Below are positions 1-6,342 of a DNA stretch of 10,603 nucleotides, piece by piece (the first letter of the stretch is position 1; every line of letters starts with the position of its first letter). Position numbers and translations under genes: made by a program. Source of the stretch: Planctomycetaceae bacterium (lineage in GTDB: Bacteria > Planctomycetota > Planctomycetia > Pirellulales > Pirellulaceae); NCBI GenBank assembly GCA_007129635.1, contig SKVE01000963.1, positions 1-10,603 of the forward strand. Reading direction: 5' to 3'. Under the pieces are notes generated by a model that had not been told where the DNA came from, did not search any database, and saw only the letters and a program-made list of their open reading frames with translations.

Positions 1-80
1 ATGGCACCTATCGGGTGCCGAATAGATGAATGGCACCTATTGTACACGCCGAATAGATGGATGGCACCTATTGTACACGG
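1..80. repeat. Short imperfect tandem repeat at the left edge (about 2.7 copies, ~30 bp unit)
   Basis: Three successive copies begin with ATGGCACCTAT at 1, 30 and 61, giving unit lengths of 29 and 31 bp and a partial third copy. The core GCCGAATAGATG closes each full unit. In copy 1 the segment 3-19 also forms a perfect hairpin, GGCACC-TATCG-GGTGCC; in copies 2 and 3 that arm is replaced by TTGTACAC, so the copies have diverged. The array starts at the window edge and may continue to the left. I see no protein-coding sense in it: the small open frames here have no ribosome site and no recognisable product. Confidence 0.75.
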
Positions 81-168
81 CGTCTATCTTTTCACAGACC
101 AGGGTGTCCGTACGCGGCGGATCGGGCGGTGTGGCCACAAGCCTGGGATCAGCTTGATCGTTTCACCT

Positions 169-216
169 TCAGCCGCAGACGCACGAGCGCGGAGCAAAAC
201 GGACGCCTGCGGCTGA
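169..216. repeat. 10-bp perfect inverted repeat, REP-like
   Basis: TCAGCCGCAG at 169-178 and CTGCGGCTGA at 207-216 are exact reverse complements separated by 28 bases. The spacer is GC-rich and pairs only partly. The structure lies in intergenic DNA about 105 bp past the end of the minus-strand glycosyltransferase gene. Its size and position resemble repetitive extragenic palindromes, but copy number elsewhere in the genome cannot be judged from one window. Confidence 0.6.
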
Positions 217-265
217 CGGTTAAACAAAGCTCTCCCATACCACCATTCCAGGGCACTGGGCTTCA

Positions 266-286
266 CCGCCGACCCCGCGTCGGCGG
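266..286 (-). terminator. GC-rich hairpin, possible terminator of the DUF3524 gene
   Basis: CCGCCGA at 266-272 pairs perfectly with TCGGCGG at 280-286 around a 7-base loop. A further CTT/AAG pairing (261-263 with 287-289) is possible across a two-base bulge. On the minus strand the hairpin starts 35 bases after the stop codon of the glycosyltransferase gene, a sensible place for a terminator. It lacks a U-tract on that strand, so intrinsic termination would be weak; it may only stabilise the 3' end. Confidence 0.35.
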
Positions 287-321
287 AAGGGTGACTGGCA
301 GGCTAGGATTCGGTGGGGTGC

Positions 322-1449
322 TTAAGCGTGGGCTTGCGATCCATGCGTACGGCAGAGGCGATCGATGGCATCGTCCATACCGGCCGCGACGACGGGCCAC
401 GCGTAGCGGTTCGTGCATGCGGTCGGCTCGAATCCCTCAGGCCACACGGTTCCGGTCTGCTTGCACCGCATCAGGTCCAGCAGACGATCGGCCAACGTGG
501 TGGCAGTACCGTCGTGAAAGAACTCGGGATGGTCGCCAAGCACCTCGGGGTAAGCCAAACGGCGGGGCACCAAGGGCAGGCAACCCGCCGCGACCGCTTC
601 CACCACGGCGATTCCGAAAAATTCGTGCTTCGCCGTCGAGACCACGATGTCGGCCCCGGCCAGAACCTGTAAGTAGTCTTCTCGGCTCGCAAGATATCCC
701 CAGTGGTCGATGTGTTGCTGCAAGCGTCGCCGAGCCTGCTCGAACACCTCGGGCACTCGATCGAACCGCTGGCCCAGCACACTGACGCGAAAATCGCTTG
801 TCCGTTGAGCCAGGTGATCGAGCGATTCGAAGAATGTCTCCGGATCTTTGTCGTGTTCCCAACGCGACACCCAAACGATCCGAAGCGGACCGCCATGCAC
901 GCGGCTGGCCGTTGGCATTGGCTGGATGCCCGGCGGATGGATTTCGGATTTGACGCGGATCGTCTGGACCGCGTGGCGTGGCGCATGATCGGGCAACCGG
1001 CGCAGCCAAACGTCCAAAGCTTCCAGGAATTCATCTCGATGATAGGCCGAATTGAACCAGACGGATGCGGCGGCCAGTGCGGTCGTCAGATTCGTGAAGG
1101 CGAAGTGCAGATCCCGAGCATCCGGGTTCAGCACGGGATACGTCAACTGGTTTTCGTGAAAGTAAGCGATCGGCGGGATATCGCGTAGCGCCTGTGGCGC
1201 CAGCCCCAGGAATTCGGCCAGGTTCAGCATATCGGTACAAAACAGCAGATCCCAAGTGACGCCATCGCGGATTTGCTGAGCGACCTGGTCGGCCAGGGTC
1301 ACGGCTGCATGTCGCATCCGCCATTTCCATCGATAGGCGGGCAGTGTCAGCGCGTGGATCTCGTGTCGACTATGTTGCATCCAGCCGTCCAGAAAGGCTC
1401 GATGACTACCACCATGGTGGGGGTTCAAGGCCAGTACCCGTGTTTTCAT
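322..1449 (-). CDS. DUF3524/QTMAN-family glycosyltransferase (tRNA-queuosine mannosyltransferase-like)
   Basis: This 375-residue cytoplasmic GT-B glycosyltransferase has no signal peptide or membrane segment. The N-terminal half carries the signature of the DUF3524 family: GGSH at residues 13-16, LP..RWKWRMRH at 36-47 and YFHENQLTYP at 96-105. The C-terminal half is GT4-like, with WVSRWEHDKDP at 193-203 and an E-x7-E motif in HEFFGIAVVEA (E276, E284) that normally contacts the nucleotide-sugar donor. The animal homologue (GTDC1/QTMAN) adds mannose to queuosine in tRNA-Asp; whether the bacterial protein does so is inference. I chose the ATG at 1449 because family members begin a few residues before the LxLxPxxGGSH motif. 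The in-frame ATG at 1482 has no ribosome site, while a weak GAGA lies upstream of 1449. It is transcribed away from the BatA-like gene. Family assignment is firm; substrate is open. Confidence 0.88.
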   Translation of the reverse strand: MKTRVLALNPHHGGSHRAFLDGWMQHSRHEIHALTLPAYRWKWRMRHAAVTLADQVAQQIRDGVTWDLLFCTDMLNLAEFLGLAPQALRDIPPIAYFHENQLTYPVLNPDARDLHFAFTNLTTALAAASVWFNSAYHRDEFLEALDVWLRRLPDHAPRHAVQTIRVKSEIHPPGIQPMPTASRVHGGPLRIVWVSRWEHDKDPETFFESLDHLAQRTSDFRVSVLGQRFDRVPEVFEQARRRLQQHIDHWGYLASREDYLQVLAGADIVVSTAKHEFFGIAVVEAVAAGCLPLVPRRLAYPEVLGDHPEFFHDGTATTLADRLLDLMRCKQTGTVWPEGFEPTACTNRYAWPVVAAGMDDAIDRLCRTHGSQAHA

Positions 1450-1453
1450 GAAC

Positions 1454-1522
1454 GTTTTCTCGCTAGGATACCTAGAAGCCATAGCAAAGTGGATGGTAAA
1501 GGATAAGCATCAGCGAGAAAAC
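1454..1522. promoter_or_regulatory. 11-bp perfect inverted repeat between divergent genes
   Basis: GTTTTCTCGCT at 1454-1464 and AGCGAGAAAAC at 1512-1522 are exact reverse complements with a 47-base spacer. Because the flanking genes diverge, each gene has AGCGAGAAAAC upstream in its own sense direction: ending 4 bases before the ATG at 1449 on the minus strand, and ending 68 bases before the ATG at 1591 on the plus strand. Possible roles are a paired protein-binding site or a shared leader element. No clear sigma-70 promoter could be placed with confidence in this gap on either strand. Confidence 0.5.
1463..1475. promoter_or_regulatory. Small palindrome CTAGG-ATA-CCTAG, possible operator
   Basis: CTAGG at 1463-1467 and CCTAG at 1471-1475 form a perfect 5-bp dyad around a 3-base centre. 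It overlaps the left arm of the larger inverted repeat and sits 14-26 bases upstream of the glycosyltransferase start. Compact dyads of this kind are often repressor sites, but no regulator gene is nearby and the short length makes chance possible. Confidence 0.3.
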
Positions 1523-1523
1523 A

Positions 1524-1536
1524 GCGGCTTGGCCGC
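1524..1536 (+). other. GC hairpin in the presumed leader of the BatA-like gene
   Basis: GCGGC at 1524-1528 and GCCGC at 1532-1536 pair around a TTG loop. The stem is entirely G-C and lies directly after the AGCGAGAAAAC arm and 54 bases before the chosen start codon. It has no T-run, so it is not a terminator; it may shape the mRNA leader. This is a short structure with limited support. Confidence 0.3.
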
Positions 1537-1580
1537 GCGACAAAGGATTTGGCTCATTGGCGGAAAGCCGGAGCGATGTT

Positions 1581-1586
1581 AGGAGG
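1581..1586 (+). promoter_or_regulatory. Ribosome binding site AGGAGG that sets the start of the BatA-like gene
   Basis: AGGAGG ends 4 bases before the ATG at 1591. Two earlier in-frame starts, TTG at 1549 and ATG at 1576, lack a usable site, because the AAAGGA before 1549 is only one base away. The spacing to 1591 is a little short but the match is perfect, and the resulting N-terminus fits the BatA domain. Confidence 0.7.
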
Positions 1587-1590
1587 AGTT

Positions 1591-3771
1591 ATGGGGTGGT
1601 TTTCGGCATTCTTACAGACGCTGCCGTTCGCCAACAGCGCGATGTTGTTGTGGGGGCTGGCGGCGAGTGTGCCGATATTGATTCATCTGTGGAGCAAGCG
1701 ACGTTACCAGCGGGTCACTTGGGCGGCGATGGAGTTCCTTTTGGCGGCGGTCCGCAAGAATGCGCGGCGTATCCGCATCGAGCAGTTGATTTTACTGTTG
1801 TTGAGAGTCAGTATTTTGGTCTTGCTGGCCATGGCATTGGCCGATCCGATCTGGTCGATGTTCGCTCCGCTGACATCCCCGTTATCCCGCAACGGTTCCA
1901 CGCATCATGTGCTGGTCTTGGACGCATCGTACTCGATGGATTACCGAGCTTCGGAACGCAGCCGCTTTGAAGTCGCGAGGCAACTGGCGGCTCAGATCGT
2001 CAATGACAGCCGCCAGGGCGACGGGTTTTCGCTGGTGCTGATGGCCGATCCTCCGGTGACCGTGATCGGTGATCCGGCTTTTTCCTCGAGCGATGCCTTG
2101 GCTGAATTGCAACGAGCGTCCGTTCGACACACCGGTGCAAATCTGACGATGACGCTGGGCGAGATCGATACGATTCTGCAGCGAGCCGCCGCTCGGCATG
2201 AACGACTACAGGATCGCAAGGTCTTCTTCTTCACCGATCTGGGACGAAACACCTGGGAAGAGGTGACGGGCGACCAGTGTCGTCGGCGTCTGGGCACTCT
2301 GGCGGAACAGGCGTCGTTAATCTTGCTGGACGTCGGCCAGACGGATGTGCAGAATCTGGCGATCACCGATCTGGAAATCAGCGAGCCGTTGGTGACGGTG
2401 GGGCATCCCGTGCGGATCGAAGCCGAGGTCGAAAACTTTGGCAGTCGAGACCAACAGGAACAGCAGATCGCCTTGCATATCGACGGCCAGCAAGTGCTGA
2501 CCGAGACGATCAACGTGCCGGCATCCGAACGGACGACGGCCGCTTTCGTGCATCGCTTTGACACGCCGGGCGAGCATCGCATCGAGCTTCGTCTGCAGGA
2601 CGATCCGCTGCAGGTGGACAATCACCGCTGGGCCAGTGTCCCGGTACGCGAGGCGATTCGCGTGCTTTGCGTCGAGGGTCGGCCGGGCGAGGCGCGTCAT
2701 GTAGCATTGGCGTTGGAGCCTGGTTTGACAAAACCGGAGCGAGTGCAGGTGGTGACGCATTTCGAGAATGTGTTATTGGAGCTGGATCTGTTGCAGTTCG
2801 ATGCGATCTTCCTCTGCAATCTGGCTCGATTGGGTCGCGACGAAGCCAACTTGCTGCGCGATTACGCTCGTCAGGGCGGAGGTCTGGTCGTGTTGTTGGG
2901 CGACCAGGTTCAGGCTGACAATTACAACACGATGCTAGGCGGTCCGCCGGGTCAGCGTTTGCTGCCGGCGGAGTTGGACATGATCGTGGGCGAGGGCGAT
3001 TATCGCTTTGACCCCCTCGACTACCAGCACCCGATCGTCAGCCCGTTCCAGGGCCATGTACGTTCCGGTCTGTTGACCGCGCCCGTCTGGCATTACTTCC
3101 GAGTCCGCACTCGGGAAGACAGCGCATCACGCACGGCCTTGGCTTTCGATACGGGGGACGCGGCGATTGTCGAGCACCGGGTACAGGCCGGTTGCTGCAT
3201 CCTGGTCACCACGGCCACGTCGCCGCAATCGGTCGACCGCTCGACCACGCCACCCACGCCCTGGTCGGCCTTGTCGACCTGGCCCAGTTTTCCGCCCCTG
3301 ATTCAGGAAATCTTGGCCCATGCGGTGCGTGGGCGCGTCGAATCGCGGAACCGTCAGGTCGGCGAGTCGCTGGAAGGATCGGTGCGTGAAAGTCCCAGCA
3401 ATCTGAATGTCACGGTGGAACGCCCGGATCAGAGCACCGAACGCCTGGCGGTTCACGCCGACGGAAACGATGTCCGCTGGGGTTACTCCGACACCAACCG
3501 CAGCGGCATCTACACCATCCGCTACGATACGCCAGTGGATCGTGAGGAACTATTCGCGGTGAACGTGGAGACTCGCGAGAGCGATTTGCAACGGCTCGAT
3601 ATCGAGCAATTGCCTAGCCAGTTGCGGATCGGGATGCAGGCCGACGAACCTGATGCCGTTTTACCCACGAATCAGCCGACGCAGTACTTCCGTCATGTGC
3701 TGGCGCTACTGCTAATCCTGCTGCTGGTCGAATCATCTTGGGCCTGGTATTTGGGGAATGCATCGGCATGA
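1591..3771 (+). CDS. BatA-like membrane protein with VWA domain
   Basis: This 726-residue membrane-anchored protein begins with the BatA (aerotolerance regulator) N-terminal domain: a hydrophobic segment at about 14-33, the basic patch SKRRYQRVTWAAMEFL, and a second hydrophobic segment at about 64-86. A VWA domain follows, with metal-site motif DASYS at 111-115, a candidate Thr at 181 and FTD around 214-216. A beta-rich, CARDB-like segment spans about 253-350. Next comes a fold resembling the glutamine-amidotransferase-like domain of these proteins (about 353-520), with FDAIFLCN near 402 and GGGLVVLLGD near 429. A final hydrophobic segment lies at about 700-722. The central mass should face the periplasm. 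Its stop codon overlaps the next start (ATGA), so the two genes are surely co-translated. The family is commonly linked to envelope integrity or chaperone complexes with MoxR ATPases; the exact role is unknown. It is much longer than classical BatA (about 330 residues). Confidence 0.88.
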   Translation: MGWFSAFLQTLPFANSAMLLWGLAASVPILIHLWSKRRYQRVTWAAMEFLLAAVRKNARRIRIEQLILLLLRVSILVLLAMALADPIWSMFAPLTSPLSRNGSTHHVLVLDASYSMDYRASERSRFEVARQLAAQIVNDSRQGDGFSLVLMADPPVTVIGDPAFSSSDALAELQRASVRHTGANLTMTLGEIDTILQRAAARHERLQDRKVFFFTDLGRNTWEEVTGDQCRRRLGTLAEQASLILLDVGQTDVQNLAITDLEISEPLVTVGHPVRIEAEVENFGSRDQQEQQIALHIDGQQVLTETINVPASERTTAAFVHRFDTPGEHRIELRLQDDPLQVDNHRWASVPVREAIRVLCVEGRPGEARHVALALEPGLTKPERVQVVTHFENVLLELDLLQFDAIFLCNLARLGRDEANLLRDYARQGGGLVVLLGDQVQADNYNTMLGGPPGQRLLPAELDMIVGEGDYRFDPLDYQHPIVSPFQGHVRSGLLTAPVWHYFRVRTREDSASRTALAFDTGDAAIVEHRVQAGCCILVTTATSPQSVDRSTTPPTPWSALSTWPSFPPLIQEILAHAVRGRVESRNRQVGESLEGSVRESPSNLNVTVERPDQSTERLAVHADGNDVRWGYSDTNRSGIYTIRYDTPVDREELFAVNVETRESDLQRLDIEQLPSQLRIGMQADEPDAVLPTNQPTQYFRHVLALLLILLLVESSWAWYLGNASA

Positions 3772-6224
3772 TGGTTTGGCTGCGCGACATCTGGAAGGAC
3801 ATCAGCGATTTCTTCGTCCCCACCGGGGAACCGGGCGTCGAGGTGACTCGGTCCCACACCTGGCCTTGGGCGCCTTCGGTCACGGTGCTGCTGCTGGCTG
3901 GCGCGGCGGCGCTGGTGATCTATCTGTATGCTCGTGAACGAGGCTCGGCTGGCCGCGTCCTGAAATCGCTGTTGGCCGCGTTGCGGATCGCTTTGATCGC
4001 GCTGGTTCTGTTCATGATGCACGGCTGGCTGCTGAATCGTCATCGTACCGATCTGCCCGATCTGTTACTGCTGGTCGACGATTCGCAGAGCATGACTCTG
4101 GAAGATGTCTACGAGGATTCGGCGCGGCGCGACGCGTTACTCCGACGTTTGGAGCGGGTGGGGCTGGACGGCTTGAATCGGCTGAATCTGGCCAAACTCT
4201 TGCTGCTGGAGGACGATGCGCGTCTGTTGCGGGAATTGCGCTCGCGTTACCACGTCAAATTGTATCAACTGGGTGGGACCGCACGGGCTGCGGCCATGTC
4301 GCCATCCGATCCGCGCCCTGCATCTTCCTCCGACATGCTGCCAGTCGACGACCTGGCGTCAGCCGTCGCGGCCATCGAGGCTCGCGAAACGAGCAGTCGT
4401 TTGGGGATCGGGTTGCGCGAGGTCCTTGAATTTCAGCGAGGACGGCCGACGGCCGCCGCACTGGTGCTGACCGACGGTGTGACCACCGAGGGCCAAACGC
4501 TGGGCGATGTGGCCGAGTACTCGCGGCGCACGGGTGTCCCATTGTTGTTGGTCGGTCTGGGCAATGATCGCCCGCCGCGCGATTTGCGGATCAGTGATCT
4601 TTTGGTCGACCAGGCCGTCTTTGTCGGCGATCTGTTGAACTTCGATTTCCGCTTGAGCGGTTCGGGTTACGAGGGTCGTCAAGTCAATGTTCGGTTGAAA
4701 CAGATCGACGGGCCGGACAGCAGTCGCGTGCTGGCCGACCAGTCCATACGAGTTGGACGTGATGGCGAACCCCAATCGTTACGTTTGTCGCATCGGCCCG
4801 AAGTCGAGGGAGAATTCGAGTATGCGGTCGAAGTCGATGTCCTGGAGGGCGATTCGAACCCCGACAATAACCGCCAGACTCGGCGAGTCAACGTTCGCGA
4901 TGAAACCCTGCGGGTGCTGTACGTCCAGGACTATCCGAACTACGACTTCCGCTTTCTCAAGAGCGCCTTGGGGCGCGTCCTGAAACGCGACGGGCAGGAG
5001 AAAGCCATCCAGTTGACGACCGTCTTACAGGAGGCCGATTTGGAGTACGCCGCGATCGATGCGACGGCCGAACGTGTGTTTCCCGTCAGCCGCGAGCAGT
5101 TATTTGCGTACGACGTTTTGATCTTCGGCGATGTCGATCCTTCGCTGCTCAGCCGGTCGGTCCAAGAGAACATCGCGGCATTTGTGGAACAGCGTGGGGG
5201 CGGCATGGTCGTGCTGGCCGGACCAAGGCACACGCCACTGGCCTACCGCGATACACCGCTGGCCAGACTGATGCCGATCGAACTCGAAACGGTCTCGTTG
5301 CCGCCGTCCGATGCCCTGCTGGACCAGCCGATCCGCGTTCAGCCCACCCGGCTCATCTCCGCCAGTCCTCCGTTGCAATTAGAACGCACCATCGCCGACA
5401 GCATGCGGATCTGGCGGGAACTGCCACCGATCTACTGGATGCTGGACGCACCTGATCTGCGGCCGGGGGCTCGAGTTCTGGCAGTGGCGCCGATGCGAAC
5501 CAGTGTCAGTGGCGAAGAATTGCCGGTGATCGCGATGCAATTTGTCGGCGCGGGCAAAGTGGTCCTGCACACGACCGACGAGAGCTATCGTTGGGCCAGG
5601 CACCCGCAGACCGAACGCTACCACGCCCGTTATTGGACTCAATTGATCCGGTACTTGAGCCGTTCGAAATTGTTGGAGGGAACGCGGGCCGTCGAGTTGG
5701 CGACGGACCGTGTCGAGTATCGGCGAGGCGAGACGGTGCGGTTGCGAGTCCGTTTCTTCGACGACCGTCTGGCCCCGGAGGCCGACGATGGTGTGCGAAT
5801 CATGCTGGAACACGATTCTGGCACGCGACGTCAAATCACCCTGCGGCGGGACGCTGCCAGCCGAGGCATCTTCGAGGGCTTGGCCAGCAATCTGGCCGAC
5901 GGAGCGTATCGAGCCTGGGTTGCGGTGCCAACATTGCCTGATACCCCGCCCTCGCAACGATTCACGGTCGTAGCACCGCCCGGCGAGTTCGCTCGATTGG
6001 AAATGGACGCTGCCGATATGCAATTGGCCGCGAAGGTCTCGCAAGGACGATTCTTCACCATGGAAGAGGCCCAGGAATTGACCGAGCATCTGCCTCGCGG
6101 CCGCCAGGTCCGCATCGATTCGCTGCCTCCCGAGCCCATTTGGAATTCACCGCTTTGGGCGCTGCTGTTCGTCGCGCTGATCACCGCGGAATGGCTGATT
6201 AGAAAACGAGTCGGATTGGTTTGA
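3768..6224 (+). CDS. Large VWA-domain membrane protein, partner of the BatA-like protein
   Basis: This 818-residue protein has two N-terminal membrane segments (about 36-54 and 69-88), then a VWA-like domain opening with LLLLVDDSQSM (metal-site DxSxS at 104-108) and continuing to VLTDG (236-238). An immunoglobulin-like or CARDB-like stretch (about 275-375) precedes a glutamine-amidotransferase-like fold (about 380-540, with VLYVQDYPNYDFRFL, YDVLIFGDVD and GGGMVVLAGPRH). A second beta-rich region follows, and a C-terminal membrane helix at about 794-810 ends in RKRVGLV. The start is the ATG at 3768 that overlaps the previous stop, with GGGGA at 3753-3757 as ribosome site; the adjacent ATG at 3771 is equally possible. 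The VWA domain carries long insertions between the first metal motif and TDG. The shared plan with the upstream gene suggests ancient duplication and a joint envelope complex. No catalytic Cys elbow is evident in the amidotransferase-like part, so it is probably a binding fold. Function is inferred only at family level. Confidence 0.85.
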   Translation: MMVWLRDIWKDISDFFVPTGEPGVEVTRSHTWPWAPSVTVLLLAGAAALVIYLYARERGSAGRVLKSLLAALRIALIALVLFMMHGWLLNRHRTDLPDLLLLVDDSQSMTLEDVYEDSARRDALLRRLERVGLDGLNRLNLAKLLLLEDDARLLRELRSRYHVKLYQLGGTARAAAMSPSDPRPASSSDMLPVDDLASAVAAIEARETSSRLGIGLREVLEFQRGRPTAAALVLTDGVTTEGQTLGDVAEYSRRTGVPLLLVGLGNDRPPRDLRISDLLVDQAVFVGDLLNFDFRLSGSGYEGRQVNVRLKQIDGPDSSRVLADQSIRVGRDGEPQSLRLSHRPEVEGEFEYAVEVDVLEGDSNPDNNRQTRRVNVRDETLRVLYVQDYPNYDFRFLKSALGRVLKRDGQEKAIQLTTVLQEADLEYAAIDATAERVFPVSREQLFAYDVLIFGDVDPSLLSRSVQENIAAFVEQRGGGMVVLAGPRHTPLAYRDTPLARLMPIELETVSLPPSDALLDQPIRVQPTRLISASPPLQLERTIADSMRIWRELPPIYWMLDAPDLRPGARVLAVAPMRTSVSGEELPVIAMQFVGAGKVVLHTTDESYRWARHPQTERYHARYWTQLIRYLSRSKLLEGTRAVELATDRVEYRRGETVRLRVRFFDDRLAPEADDGVRIMLEHDSGTRRQITLRRDAASRGIFEGLASNLADGAYRAWVAVPTLPDTPPSQRFTVVAPPGEFARLEMDAADMQLAAKVSQGRFFTMEEAQELTEHLPRGRQVRIDSLPPEPIWNSPLWALLFVALITAEWLIRKRVGLV

Positions 6225-6237
6225 ACGGCGACGGTGA

Positions 6238-6275
6238 AACCATCTTGCTTGTTCTGTCGTGGATGGTTAAATTTT
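6238..6275 (+). terminator. Weak hairpin after the VWA operon, possible terminator
   Basis: AACCATC at 6238-6244 pairs exactly with GATGGTT at 6262-6268, followed by AAATTTT at 6269-6275. It begins 13 bases after the stop codon of the VWA gene and precedes gltX. The 17-base loop is large and the stem is only moderately stable, so termination here is tentative and read-through into gltX is possible. Confidence 0.3.
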
Positions 6276-6342
6276 GCCAGATCAGCATTAGTCTGCGTTT
6301 TTGTTGCCCTGTCGCATCGCGACGTCTGCATGGAAGGGATTC

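Larger units (their letters stand above)
1..321. other. Gene-free region downstream of the glycosyltransferase gene
   Basis: No open frame in these 321 bases has a believable ribosome site, domain or codon pattern. The stretch holds the tandem repeat at 1-80, the 10-bp palindrome at 169-216 and the hairpin at 266-286. It lies beyond the stop codon of the minus-strand gene, so it is that gene's 3' flank; the neighbour to the left is not visible. It may be a mosaic of dispersed intergenic repeats, which is inferred from the palindromic content. Confidence 0.6.

Noticed and set aside
84..266. A 60-codon minus-strand frame in the left intergenic region
   Set aside because: It spans the palindrome at 169-216 and has no ribosome site. 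It looks like translation through a repeat, not a gene.
57..785. A 242-codon plus-strand frame running from the intergenic region into the glycosyltransferase gene
   Set aside because: Its composition is Arg/Pro-rich shadow sequence, it overlaps a well-supported gene on the opposite strand and it has no domain.
1549..1590. Upstream TTG (1549) or ATG (1576) start for the BatA-like gene
   Set aside because: Neither has a properly spaced ribosome site, and the extra residues are not part of the BatA N-terminal pattern; AGGAGG points to 1591.
6245..6272. Promoter candidate for gltX (TTGCTT, 16 bases, TTAAAT)
   Set aside because: Both boxes match poorly and they lie inside the weak hairpin at 6238-6268. 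I could not separate it from chance.
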